Assembly (NCBI GenBank): GCA_017051695.1
Contig: JAFIDK010000003.1
Coordinates: 289,426 to 353,425, forward strand
DNA: 64,000 nt
Reading direction: 5' to 3'
Origin: Algoriphagus aestuarii
Lineage (GTDB): Bacteria > Bacteroidota > Bacteroidia > Cytophagales > Cyclobacteriaceae
A program made the translations under genes and the position numbers. Below are positions 1 through 8,937 of this stretch, piece after piece (position 1 is the stretch's first letter; every line of letters starts with the position of its first letter). Below the pieces are notes generated by a model. That model was given only the letters and a program-made list of their open reading frames with translations. It ran no database searches and was not told the origin of the DNA.

Positions 1-69
1 TTCAGATAGTTCGTTCAAAGACATCTTTCTTTTGGCCATCATCACGTCCAAGTTTACAATTATGGGCAT
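1..69 (-). CDS. XRE-family HTH regulator, N-terminal fragment
   Basis: Only the first 23 codons lie in the window; the gene continues past its left edge. The visible residues begin MPIIVNLDVMMAKRKMSLNE, which is the opening of the small (about 70 aa) YozG-like Cro/C1 helix-turn-helix regulators. These bind DNA and are regularly coupled to DUF2975 membrane proteins. The start lies 3 bp downstream of the stop codon of the DUF2975 gene on the same strand, so the two are clearly co-transcribed. The recognition helix is outside the window, so no operator can be predicted. Confidence 0.75.
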   Translation of the reverse strand, partial: MPIIVNLDVMMAKRKMSLNELSE

Positions 70-72
70 ATC

Positions 73-609
73 TTAAACTGTTAACTCGTTTTCGTTTTGT
101 ATTTCAAGGCCTTTTCGGAAGATCACGGCAATGATATAAATGATACCGGCCATTAATATAAAGGCTTGGCTATCTTGCCAATATTGGTTTAACAAATCCG
201 TATCGTAAGTATGTTTTTCCAAATAATCTGCTGATTTTCTGGCAATCAGACTTAAAATACCAATAGAAAAAGTAATGTAGCTGATCCGATAAATCTTATT
301 GGATACAAACGGATTGAAGGGATTGGAAAGATCCATTTTCATCATCATTTGTACTACCTCGAGAAATAAGACAGTGGTTAGAACAGCGATCACTAAGATA
401 AAACTATACATGCTGTAAAATGCCCATTGACTTTTTTCATACATCTCGGTCAAATCCAAAGTAATGTACAGTTTGGATAAGGCCTTGGGGTTTAAGAAAT
501 GAAAGATGAAATTGGTGAGTAGGCCTCCCACTTGGATGCATAGACCAACTAGAATTAAGGAAGCAATAACGGTTAATGCCCTAAAAACGAAAGAATTTGT
601 TTTTGACAT
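73..609 (-). CDS. DUF2975 family membrane protein
   Basis: This 178-aa protein has four predicted transmembrane segments, at roughly residues 10-35, 64-90, 108-125 and 148-166. Between segments 2 and 3 it carries the family-typical stretch DLSNPFNPFVSNKIYRIS, and its tail RKGLEIQNENELTV is also typical of DUF2975. Members sit in the cytoplasmic membrane and are almost always followed by a small XRE regulator, as here with a 3-bp gap. The pair is thought to be a membrane-linked regulatory module, but no biochemical role is established. A very AT-rich leader of about 107 bp separates it from the next gene. Confidence 0.8.
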   Translation of the reverse strand: MSKTNSFVFRALTVIASLILVGLCIQVGGLLTNFIFHFLNPKALSKLYITLDLTEMYEKSQWAFYSMYSFILVIAVLTTVLFLEVVQMMMKMDLSNPFNPFVSNKIYRISYITFSIGILSLIARKSADYLEKHTYDTDLLNQYWQDSQAFILMAGIIYIIAVIFRKGLEIQNENELTV

Positions 610-716
610 AATTTCACAGGATTAAATTTTACCAATAGTAATAAATATTTATTGAAAAATAATAAATATAGATTGGTAATCACAAAATATATTTTTCTAT
701 TTTGTTTAAAGAGATC

Positions 717-1811
717 CTAATTTTTCAATGATTCTTTCTCCATTTCTTGTATCAACTTCGCAAAAACAGGAGCTACCGAACTTCCTTTCCAGCCAGAACT
801 GTAATTGGCGGCAAGGTAAAGGTCTTTTTCAGGGATGTAAACCAACATGGTCCCCCAAAATCCGGAATGACAATAGGCATCATACTCGCCGATTTTTATT
901 CGATACATACCCATTTGATAGTCCATCATGGCTTTTTTTTCATAACTCACATGCTCTAACATGGTGTCTAGCGTGGCCGGGTTTTCGAAAAGTTTCCTTT
1001 GAAATAAAAGCTGGAAAAAATCCACCAGTTCCTCGGTATTTGATAAAAAACCACCGCCTCCGTAATAATCCATGGTTGGACTGAAATTATAAGTATCCAT
1101 TCCTTGAAAATATTGATGGATTCTGAGTTGATCTGTTTTGGGATCTTCGCCTTCAAAGTCCGTTCTGTCTAGCCCAAATGCTTCCAATTTCAATAAATCC
1201 TTTATTCCACCGTCTAAATTCTTGCCGGTGTATTTTTCGATCAGCTCACCTAAAATCACATACCCTGTATCAGAATAGCTGAATTGCTCGCCTGGTGGCC
1301 CAATGGGTTCGCCTTTGTCCACAGCCATTTGAAATTGCTCCGTTCTTGTCCAATGATGGCTAGAATCTTTTAGAATGGTATCGAAGAACTCTGGAGCATG
1401 GGTATGGTCAAAAAATCCTGCCGAATGTCTCAGGATCTGGCGGATCGTGATTTGATCTAGGTTGTAATCTTTGGATAAAATAGCTGCATGTTCAGCAGAG
1501 ATGTGCTTGGAAACAGGGTCTTCTAAACTTAAAACTCCCATTTCCATCAATCTGAGGATACTTGCAGCCACATAGGTTTTGGTGACACTGGCGATTCGGA
1601 AAGTTTGTTTCGGTGTCATTTTCTCTTTGGTCTTGATATCTGCAAATCCAGCAGCTCCAGACCATGAAAATGAGTCATCACCGGATTGTATATTGACAGA
1701 AATTCCGGCTTTGTCTTCACCTAATTCATTTTCAAGTACAGAAGTGAAATCCTGTGCAGTTGTGGCTTGAATGAAAATTAAAGCCAGTATAAATGGCGCT
1801 ATTCTGCTCAT
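717..1811 (-). CDS. Serine hydrolase, beta-lactamase class C / DD-peptidase fold
   Basis: This 364-aa secreted protein starts with a signal peptide ending near residue 20 (ATTAQ). The catalytic S-x-x-K motif is SVTK at residues 75-78, and the second motif is Y179-S-D in FSYSDTGY. A late HSG in CHSGFWG is the likely third, KTG-like motif. This is the classic layout of the family of class C beta-lactamases, DD-carboxypeptidases and esterases. The natural substrate cannot be told from sequence; it may be a peptidoglycan peptide or a small ester. It is a single gene with no obvious operon partner, followed 49 bp upstream by a GNAT gene on the same strand. Confidence 0.85.
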   Translation of the reverse strand: MSRIAPFILALIFIQATTAQDFTSVLENELGEDKAGISVNIQSGDDSFSWSGAAGFADIKTKEKMTPKQTFRIASVTKTYVAASILRLMEMGVLSLEDPVSKHISAEHAAILSKDYNLDQITIRQILRHSAGFFDHTHAPEFFDTILKDSSHHWTRTEQFQMAVDKGEPIGPPGEQFSYSDTGYVILGELIEKYTGKNLDGGIKDLLKLEAFGLDRTDFEGEDPKTDQLRIHQYFQGMDTYNFSPTMDYYGGGGFLSNTEELVDFFQLLFQRKLFENPATLDTMLEHVSYEKKAMMDYQMGMYRIKIGEYDAYCHSGFWGTMLVYIPEKDLYLAANYSSGWKGSSVAPVFAKLIQEMEKESLKN

Positions 1812-1860
1812 TGGGTAGGAATTTATTTTTATTGAAAATATGAATATTGATTATTCTACC

Positions 1861-2571
1861 CTATGCTTTATAGTGTGGATTATTTTCTTTTTGTCTAAAA
1901 GCATAAAAATGCATTGGGATTCGTAATTCATACCCTAGCTTTTTATAAATCTCGATGGCATTTTTGTTGTCCGCACGGGAGTGAAGAAATGGTTTTCTTC
2001 CTTGGGAATACACTAATTCAGTAATAAAATGTGTGATTTTGCCTCCAAGTCCTAGCCCCCTGAAATCGGGATGGGTACAAATGGCAGAAACCTCTGTGTA
2101 ATCACCTATGTGCATTCGCTCTCCACCCATTGCAGCAAGTTTCCCATTTAGAAAAATCCCATGATAATTTCCGAATTCGATGGTTCTTTTTGAAAAAGGT
2201 CCAGGTCTTTTCAATGAAGTTAAAGCTACCATTTCTTCCACATGAGCTTTATGGAGTGGGATGATTTTTACATCGGTTTTTGCTTCGGGTTCCTGAACTC
2301 TCCTTGTAGAAATAAACTGAGCTGCTGCATTGGTAATTTCTACTTGAATATCCGGGATAAACTTCACCTCTTGATTGATCAACAAATATGAAAGTCTGTC
2401 CTTGGGAGTGTTTTCAACCAAACCTTTTTGTGATTCTAAATCCCAATATTTCAATCCTATAAATGGTGCTACTTCTGGATCAAAAAACGGATAATCATCC
2501 GAACCTAGGTTGAATTTCTTATCCTGACCAATCAAAGAATGGTATATGGGGTTGTCTAAAATATGTGCCAT
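1861..2571 (-). CDS. GNAT family N-acetyltransferase
   Basis: This 236-aa cytoplasmic protein has the acetyl-CoA binding motif A of the GNAT fold at about residues 169-177 (DFRGLGLGG), preceded by the beta-strand EVSAICTHP. It is followed by a motif B-like segment NKNAIEIYKKLGY. The N-terminal 100 residues are unlike standard GNAT sequence, which suggests the FR47/two-lobe subtype. The substrate is unknown. It is probably transcribed from the gap before 2802 and may read into the serine hydrolase gene. Confidence 0.8.
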   Translation of the reverse strand: MAHILDNPIYHSLIGQDKKFNLGSDDYPFFDPEVAPFIGLKYWDLESQKGLVENTPKDRLSYLLINQEVKFIPDIQVEITNAAAQFISTRRVQEPEAKTDVKIIPLHKAHVEEMVALTSLKRPGPFSKRTIEFGNYHGIFLNGKLAAMGGERMHIGDYTEVSAICTHPDFRGLGLGGKITHFITELVYSQGRKPFLHSRADNKNAIEIYKKLGYELRIPMHFYAFRQKENNPHYKA

Positions 2572-2801
2572 GCTTCGGGGTCAAATGCTTGTTGAATTTA
2601 AGCAATTCTTTCTCTTGACCTTTAGTCCCCTGTTTTCTAAGGATCCAAGATTCGAATGGCAAATTCCATAAAGTTATTTAGGCTAATCTCCAATGGCTTT
2701 CAGAGCTGTAGACTGACTTTTCGAAAATTTTCCCTACGCCACAGGATGGTTTTGTCAAAATGAAACATTAGGATTGTGTCATCCTTTAACAATGACCCAT
2801 C

Positions 2802-5800
2802 ATGATGAAATTCTTATTGACCTTCTTGTCCTTTTTTTCATTGAGTTTTGTTTTCGCCCAACAAAATCAATCCACAGACCTTGTTCTCCAAAATTTCATT
2901 TCTCCTCCCAATGAAGCAAAACCAAGAGTCTGGTGGCATTGGATGAATGGAAATATTACCAAAGAAGGGATAAGAAAAGACCTTGAATGGATGGAGAAAA
3001 CGGGGATTGGTGGATTCCAGAATTTTGATGCCAATCTATTTACACCGGTAGTTGTGGAGGAGAAGTTGGTCTTTATGACTCCTGCTTGGAAGGAGGCATT
3101 CCAGTATGCCACTGATTTAGCAGGAGAGAAAGGACTGGAAATGGCTATTGCTGGTTCTCCGGGATGGTCTGTAACAGGTGGACCTTGGGTAGCTCCGGAA
3201 GATGCCATGAAAAAATATGTTTGGACAGAAACTTTGGTAAAGGGTGGAGGTTCTATTCAGATTTCCTTGCCTCAACCTTCAGATCAAACTGGTAAATACC
3301 AAGATGCTCATTTAGAGGGCGGAGGAATTTCAGGTGCTTTTATAGGAGAGGAACCCAAGTTTTACCGAGATGCCTTGGTAATGGCATTTCCTGTTCCGGA
3401 AAATGAAAAATCCCTTCAGGAACTTGCTCCCGAAATCAACAAAAGCGGGGGAGACTTTGATTCAAACTTGCTGTTGGATGGGCATATTGACAAGGGAGGT
3501 TTTTTGCCTCCTATGGAAGTTGGAGAAGATATGTGGATACAATATGCATTCGACCAGCCTCAAACTTTCAAAGCCATGAGTATTTCTGGTGCGATGAACG
3601 GAGCCTTGGCCGAGTTCAATGGAGGACCGGAAAATCGAAGTCTAAAAGTCAGTGATGATGGTGTAAATTTCAGGACCATCGCCAAGGTTTCAGGCAGCAC
3701 TGTTCCTTTTAATACGGTTTCTTTTGCACCGACCAACGCAAAATATTGGAGAATCTGTTTCGAAACTTTGCCGGGTGAGGTCAATTTATTTGCGGCGATG
3801 GCAGGTGGAGGAATGGAGCCTCCAAAACCAGCAGGAGTTCAGGTAGCAGAATTTCAATTGTACACTACTTCCAGAATCGATCAAGTGGAGGATAAAGCAG
3901 GATTTTCTCCTTGGACTGAAGATTATCAGCTTGCCGAAGCTGGAGTCAATTTACCTAATGATGATGTCCTTCCAATAAATCAAATCATTGATCTAACTTC
4001 TCAAATGAAGCCAGACGGTTCCTTAAATTGGAACGCACCTGCTGGAAACTGGAAAATTATCCGTTTTGGTTACTCGCTTACAGGTCGGCAAAATCATCCG
4101 GCCTCCCCGGAAGCCACTGGATTGGAAGTAGATAAATTGGACGAGGAAGCCGTGCGAAGGTATATCAATCATTACCTGGATTTATACGCAGATGCCACAG
4201 GTGGAAAATTAGGTCCTGACGGGTTGGAGTTTATGATATTGGATTCTTACGAAGCGGGGCATATGACCTGGACGGCAGATTTTCCAAGTGAATTTGAGAA
4301 GCGAAGAGGGTATAGTCTATTGCCTTATTTGCCTGTTTTGACGGGTCGATTGGTTTCTAATCGGGAAGAAAGTGAGAAGTTCCTCTGGGATTTTAGAAAA
4401 ACAATAGGAGAGATGATCTCCGATAATCATTACGATGTGATCGGGGATGAACTTCATAAAAGAGAGATGAAGCGCTATACAGAATCCCATGAAAACAAGC
4501 GGATTTATTTGGCGGATGGAATGGATGTAAAACGTCATGCAGATATTCCCATGTCAGCTATGTGGACACCGGGAAGTTTGGCTGGTGGCACCGATGAGGA
4601 AGTAAGAAGTGAAGCCGATATTCGGGAGTCCGCCTCCGTAGCCAATATTTATGGGAAACCTTTTGTCGCCGCTGAATCCATGACTTCTGTGGGAAGGCCA
4701 TTTCAGGAATATCCTGAGCGTTTGAAAAGAACCGCAGATCTGGAATTGGCCTCAGGTCTGAATCGTTTTGTGATTCATACCTCCGTTCATCAGCCTTTGG
4801 ATGATAAAAAGCCCGGGTTTTCTTTGGGGCCATTTGGTCAATATTTTACCAGACAAGAAACTTGGGCAGACATGGCCAAACCATGGATTGATTATTTGGG
4901 AAGGAGTTCTTATTTGCTTCAACAAGGCCGAAATGTTGCGGATATCCTCTATTTCTATGGAGAGAATACCAATATCACCTGGGTTGCAAGGGAGGAACTT
5001 CCCAATATTCCGAAAGGGTACGAATTTGATTTTGTGAATTCTACTGTCTTAAAAGAAGCTATTACTGCCGAAGGAGGAAAACTGAAAGCCAAAAGTGGGA
5101 ATACGTATGAGGCGTTGATGCTGGATGAAAGTGCTAAATTAATGTCCTTAGCAGTATTGGAAAAACTAAAATCCTTGGCAGATGCCGGAGTGAAAATCAT
5201 CGGTAAAAAGCCTGTCAAGTCTCCGAGTTTATCGGATGATGAGGAGGTTTTCAAGAAGCTATCCAATGAAATTTGGGCGAAGGAAAATGTAGGCGAAGAT
5301 ATCCAAATTCCAGTCCAAGCCGATGTTGTCGTAAGTAAGACGGATCATGAAATTCTTTTCCGTCATCGAAAATCAGCTACTGCGGATATTTATTGGTTCA
5401 ATAACAGAAGTGTGGATCCAACTCAAGCCATGATCAGCGTCAGAAGCTCGGGGAAGCTTCCCCTAAAATGGAATCCGATCACTGGGGAAACGGAGGCCAT
5501 ATCTTATGAAGTAAAAGATGGAAGAACCGAAATCCCTTTGGATTTTGAGTCTTGGGATGCCTTTTTTATCGTTTTGGAAGGTGATTTGCCAGTCAAATCA
5601 GTTGCCCTTGCAGAGAAGAAAGAAACTGAGGTTCAGTCATTAACTGGATCATGGAAAGTAGACTTCGAAGGACTTGAGAAAGAATTCCCAACTTTGTCTT
5701 CTTGGTCAACAAATGAGGATCAAGAAATCAGATATTATTCTGGAACAGCTTCCTATTCGAAAAATTTTAGCCTTTCCGAAAAAGAGGATGGTGCAAACTA

Positions 5801-6092
5801 TGCATTGGATTTGGGGTCTGTGAAGTATCTCGCAGAGGTAACCTTAAATGGTCAGAATTTGGGAATTGTTTGGAAAACCCCATTCAAATTGGACATTACC
5901 AAAGCTTTAAAGCAAGGTGAAAATCAATTAGAAGTGAGAGTGGTCAATACCTGGGTCAATAGACTCATTGGGGATGCTCAACCCGAAGCCAATAAATCTA
6001 CTTTTACTACCATGCCTTTTTACCAAGCTGATTCTCCATTAATGGAATCAGGGTTGTTGGGGCCGGTGAGAATACTGAAAGTGGATCAGTGA
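2802..6092 (+). CDS. Glycoside hydrolase family 106 alpha-L-rhamnosidase
   Basis: This 1096-aa secreted enzyme has a signal peptide (MMKFLLTFLSFFSLSFVFAQ); either of the two adjacent ATG codons could start it. The mature N-terminus has the GH106 hallmark PRVWWHWMNGNITKEGI followed by KTGIGGFQ. The long TIM-barrel region follows, and the C-terminus (about residues 970-1090) is a beta-sandwich resembling the GH2 sugar-binding domain (SVKYLAEVTLNGQNLGIVWK). GH106 enzymes release terminal alpha-L-rhamnose from plant or algal polysaccharides and glycosides. No SusC/SusD pair or other carbohydrate-active gene lies next to it, so it is not in a recognisable polysaccharide utilisation locus here. A strong bidirectional terminator follows. 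Confidence 0.9.
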   Translation: MMKFLLTFLSFFSLSFVFAQQNQSTDLVLQNFISPPNEAKPRVWWHWMNGNITKEGIRKDLEWMEKTGIGGFQNFDANLFTPVVVEEKLVFMTPAWKEAFQYATDLAGEKGLEMAIAGSPGWSVTGGPWVAPEDAMKKYVWTETLVKGGGSIQISLPQPSDQTGKYQDAHLEGGGISGAFIGEEPKFYRDALVMAFPVPENEKSLQELAPEINKSGGDFDSNLLLDGHIDKGGFLPPMEVGEDMWIQYAFDQPQTFKAMSISGAMNGALAEFNGGPENRSLKVSDDGVNFRTIAKVSGSTVPFNTVSFAPTNAKYWRICFETLPGEVNLFAAMAGGGMEPPKPAGVQVAEFQLYTTSRIDQVEDKAGFSPWTEDYQLAEAGVNLPNDDVLPINQIIDLTSQMKPDGSLNWNAPAGNWKIIRFGYSLTGRQNHPASPEATGLEVDKLDEEAVRRYINHYLDLYADATGGKLGPDGLEFMILDSYEAGHMTWTADFPSEFEKRRGYSLLPYLPVLTGRLVSNREESEKFLWDFRKTIGEMISDNHYDVIGDELHKREMKRYTESHENKRIYLADGMDVKRHADIPMSAMWTPGSLAGGTDEEVRSEADIRESASVANIYGKPFVAAESMTSVGRPFQEYPERLKRTADLELASGLNRFVIHTSVHQPLDDKKPGFSLGPFGQYFTRQETWADMAKPWIDYLGRSSYLLQQGRNVADILYFYGENTNITWVAREELPNIPKGYEFDFVNSTVLKEAITAEGGKLKAKSGNTYEALMLDESAKLMSLAVLEKLKSLADAGVKIIGKKPVKSPSLSDDEEVFKKLSNEIWAKENVGEDIQIPVQADVVVSKTDHEILFRHRKSATADIYWFNNRSVDPTQAMISVRSSGKLPLKWNPITGETEAISYEVKDGRTEIPLDFESWDAFFIVLEGDLPVKSVALAEKKETEVQSLTGSWKVDFEGLEKEFPTLSSWSTNEDQEIRYYSGTASYSKNFSLSEKEDGANYALDLGSVKYLAEVTLNGQNLGIVWKTPFKLDITKALKQGENQLEVRVVNTWVNRLIGDAQPEANKSTFTTMPFYQADSPLMESGLLGPVRILKVDQ

Positions 6093-6098
6093 AAATAA

Positions 6099-6132
6099 AA
6101 AAATGCCTTGAGTGATCTCCCAAGGCATTTTT
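6099..6132. terminator. Bidirectional rho-independent terminator
   Basis: A perfect 12-bp inverted repeat (AAAAATGCCTTG / CAAGGCATTTTT) with a 10-nt loop lies between the convergent GH106 and TonB receptor genes. It has an A-run on one side and a T-run on the other, so it can serve both strands. Confidence 0.85.
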
Positions 6133-6159
6133 CTATTAAATAGGTATATGAATCAGATG

Positions 6160-8334
6160 CTACAATAGTCTGAATTTTATCCCTCCGTTGATGACAAAGC
6201 CATCGACTGGAGCGTAAATATCCCTAAAATCCGGATTTGAAAGGCTGCCGGTATAAATCGTATCAAATCGAGTTTGTCGGGTATCCAGGAAATTTTCAAA
6301 ATTCAGGAAGATAGAAAAATTCTCTCCAAATTTCTTCTCACTCATCAAGCCCACGATCCAATAGGATTTTCCTTCAGCTCCGTCATTGAGTTGCTGAGGA
6401 CTGAAATAATATGCCTCCAGTCCGATCCAGAAATTCTCATGCTTTTCATACATCAAGACATTGTTGATTCGGTGTTTTGCTACCAAAGGATAGGTGGATT
6501 TGTTGCCATTGTATTGCTGATTGACATCAGCAAAAGTATAACCGACAAATAGTTTGAAGTCCTTGTAATTCCATTTCATGTTTAGCTCCAGACCTTTTGT
6601 CTCCAAACTTCCATTTGGCTGTTGAAACTCATAATTATTCCCTGTTGGAGTGAGCAAGAGTGGATTTTGAATGCTGGTATAGAAGAAAAGGGTGTTGGCC
6701 ACCAAGGATAGTTCTTCTCCAAAAGCGACTTTGTAATTCAGATCCAGGTTTGCTCCAGAAGATTTTTCTGCTACAAAAAGATCAGGATCTATGGGCAAAA
6801 TAGATTGAAAATGAATCCGTTCGGCATCCTCTGTAAATACCGTTGGGGACTTATATCCCAATCCTCCTCCAAGTCGCATGGTAAGTGCATTGGTAGGTTT
6901 GTACATGGCTGAGAACTTCGGTAAGGGAAATACCCCATACTCTTGTTGATAATCCAGCCTGAATCCTGTTTCAAAAGTCCATTGCTCGGATGCATTCCAT
7001 AGATTTTGTGCAAAAATCCCATAGGTATTTAGCTTGTAATCGAGAGGAAGGCTTTCATTTCCTTCTTTTTGAACGAACTGATCCGTCCATAAATTCAGTC
7101 CACCAATCCATTCTGATTTGCTTCCTTTGGTGCTGATATTCGACTCAGTGAAGGAAGAATACTGCTTTCCCGAAAACAGAAAATCTGGGATTTCTATGCT
7201 TCTGTCGTAATAACTGTAACTGTTTTTTACCTGAAACTGGGTTGACTCATTAAATTGAAGGTGATAGTTCAAGCTAGTTGAAATCCGATCTGTGGAGTTT
7301 TTTTCAAAATAAGGGTTTGTCACTGCTTCGCCTTTGATGAAATCCAAATTTCCACCCAGTCGATCTTCCGTCATCAGGTTCAACCCCAAGACTAAATTTG
7401 ATTTCGGATTCATGTCCCAAAATAACTTGGGGTTAATCGTAAAACGGTCAAATTTTGGGATTGCTGTTAGTCCTATATCTGCAGGATCATATGCAGTTCC
7501 TTTGTTGTAGGAGGCGAAAATAGTCGAGCCGATTTTCCCTTTTTTAGCGGCATAAAATGCACTTGCATCTAATCCCAATGCAGAAGTGCCGTTCAGCATA
7601 ATGGATAACTCGGGTTCTACTTGGGGGCTTTTTGAAATCAAATTGACCAGGCCGGCGATGGCTCCGCCTCCATACAAAGTGGAGGAAGCTCCTTTGATCA
7701 CTTCCACTTGAGCTAAGTCCAAAGGTGCGATTTGCATCAAGCTCAACCCGGAAGAATACCCTGCATATAAGGGAAGTCCATCTCTCAATAGTTGGGTGTA
7801 CTTTCCATCCAAACCTTGTATTCTAATGCTGGAGTTGTAACTCGTAGCGGAGGTCTGTTGGGTTTGGATCCCCGTACTTTCATTCAAAAGCATCCGGATA
7901 TCCCCGGGTTTCATATTTCCTTTTTCAGAGAGTTCTTCCCCTGCAATGATTTCCACACGGGTGGGAACATCCTCTATGACTCTGGAACTTCGATTGGATT
8001 GAACGATCAGTTCCTCCATCTCTTCCTCAGAATGATCTAATGAGATCTCCTCTGGTTGTTCGGAAAAGCTAAAGGGAAAAGTCCGCTTTAATCGTAGGGT
8101 TTCATAGCCTAGAAATCGAATTTCCAAGGTATAGGTTCCGTCTGGAATCCGTTCAAGAAGTACCAAACCATTTTCATCCGAAACAGCTCCGAGAGAGATT
8201 TCCTTTAACAAAACGGTGGCCCCAATCAAAGGATCTCCAGAATCTTTATCATTGACTTTAGCTTGGTAGTTGGTTTGGGAATAGGCAAAATGGCAGCTCA
8301 ATAGGAGAATGCCTACTAATAAATTTTTTAGCAT
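6160..8334 (-). CDS. TonB-dependent outer-membrane receptor
   Basis: This 724-aa protein has a signal peptide (ending FAYSQ), then a CarboxypepD_reg-like domain at about residues 22-105 (DPLIGATVLL, ISLGAVSDENG). A plug domain follows at about 115-230 (IRIQGLDGKYTQLLRDGLPL, VEVIKGASSTLYGGGAIAG), then a 22-strand barrel ending in GGIKFRLL. It imports a large or scarce ligand across the outer membrane using TonB energy. The absence of a SusD partner and the upstream Cys-rich DUF6660-like gene argue for a metal or metallophore rather than a glycan, but this is inference. The 46-bp gap to the upstream gene suggests co-transcription. Confidence 0.9.
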   Translation of the reverse strand: MLKNLLVGILLLSCHFAYSQTNYQAKVNDKDSGDPLIGATVLLKEISLGAVSDENGLVLLERIPDGTYTLEIRFLGYETLRLKRTFPFSFSEQPEEISLDHSEEEMEELIVQSNRSSRVIEDVPTRVEIIAGEELSEKGNMKPGDIRMLLNESTGIQTQQTSATSYNSSIRIQGLDGKYTQLLRDGLPLYAGYSSGLSLMQIAPLDLAQVEVIKGASSTLYGGGAIAGLVNLISKSPQVEPELSIMLNGTSALGLDASAFYAAKKGKIGSTIFASYNKGTAYDPADIGLTAIPKFDRFTINPKLFWDMNPKSNLVLGLNLMTEDRLGGNLDFIKGEAVTNPYFEKNSTDRISTSLNYHLQFNESTQFQVKNSYSYYDRSIEIPDFLFSGKQYSSFTESNISTKGSKSEWIGGLNLWTDQFVQKEGNESLPLDYKLNTYGIFAQNLWNASEQWTFETGFRLDYQQEYGVFPLPKFSAMYKPTNALTMRLGGGLGYKSPTVFTEDAERIHFQSILPIDPDLFVAEKSSGANLDLNYKVAFGEELSLVANTLFFYTSIQNPLLLTPTGNNYEFQQPNGSLETKGLELNMKWNYKDFKLFVGYTFADVNQQYNGNKSTYPLVAKHRINNVLMYEKHENFWIGLEAYYFSPQQLNDGAEGKSYWIVGLMSEKKFGENFSIFLNFENFLDTRQTRFDTIYTGSLSNPDFRDIYAPVDGFVINGGIKFRLL

Positions 8335-8380
8335 GATTGATTAATCGATTGAAAACTAGATGAGAAATGCTCAAGTTGAG

Positions 8381-8713
8381 CTAGGCCAAAAAAGAAAGTG
8401 TTTTGCCCGGTGGCTTCACGAGTCTCATGCTATGTTGCTCCGAATGAGGAGCTTTCCAAAAAAGGATAGGTTCGGATTTAATTTCTTCTGAAATAGGTAG
8501 AACTGGAAAGGAGAAGTGTTCAGTGGAAAATCCAATACAGCTTCCACAGGAATAAAATGGGGAGCAAGGCAAGTGATCCTGACAGTCCTCCTCGGAACCA
8601 ACTTCTGATTCCTGACTGAGCTCGGTACTATCACAGCTATCTTCCGCGCTGCAACAAGGCATGCCTGTCAGCCAAAAAGAGAATAAAGCCATGAAAACCG
8701 ATAAAACTTTCAT
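8381..8713 (-). CDS. Small Cys-rich secreted protein, DUF6660-like
   Basis: This 110-aa protein has a hydrophobic leader and seven cysteines within residues 20-59 (C20, C21, C27, C44, C50, C56, C59), together with many acidic residues. The pattern recalls the DUF6660 proteins of Bacteroidota that sit upstream of TonB receptors or metal-efflux genes. The cysteines may bind a metal or form periplasmic disulfides; no function is established. It lies just upstream of the TonB receptor in the same orientation, so the two probably act together. The family assignment is from memory of the length, leader and context. Confidence 0.6.
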   Translation of the reverse strand: MKVLSVFMALFSFWLTGMPCCSAEDSCDSTELSQESEVGSEEDCQDHLPCSPFYSCGSCIGFSTEHFSFPVLPISEEIKSEPILFWKAPHSEQHSMRLVKPPGKTLSFLA

Positions 8714-8766
8714 CCTTCAAATGTAAAAATCAATTTCTGGATAAAAGAATCATGGAGTAATTAAAA

Positions 8767-8912
8767 AAAGAGACTGTCTCAAAAGTGTATGATATTGTCA
8801 GCCAGAGCGGAGTCGAAGGCTTAATACAGCGAATTAAGCTATATTTCGATTTCGTGACTCTCGTCTCTCAAGTGCTCAATGTGACAAAAAGTAGTTACGA
8901 GACAGCCTCTTT
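8767..8912. repeat. Short inverted-repeat intergenic element
   Basis: A 146-bp sequence is bounded by 14-bp terminal inverted repeats matching at 13 of 14 positions (AAAGAGACTGTCTC at the left; GAGACAGCCTCTTT at the right). It contains CAGCCAGAGCGGAGTCGAAGG, a string recognisable as a common interspersed repeat in Bacteroidota genomes. It has no coding capacity. It sits between the DUF6660-like gene and the phospholipase gene and could be a MITE-like or REP-like element. Confidence 0.6.
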
Positions 8913-8937
8913 AGAGATATGAATAATGGTTTTTATG

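Noticed and set aside
728-1084. Plus-strand frame opposite the serine hydrolase
   Set aside because: The opposite strand carries a complete enzyme with catalytic motifs; this is a shadow.
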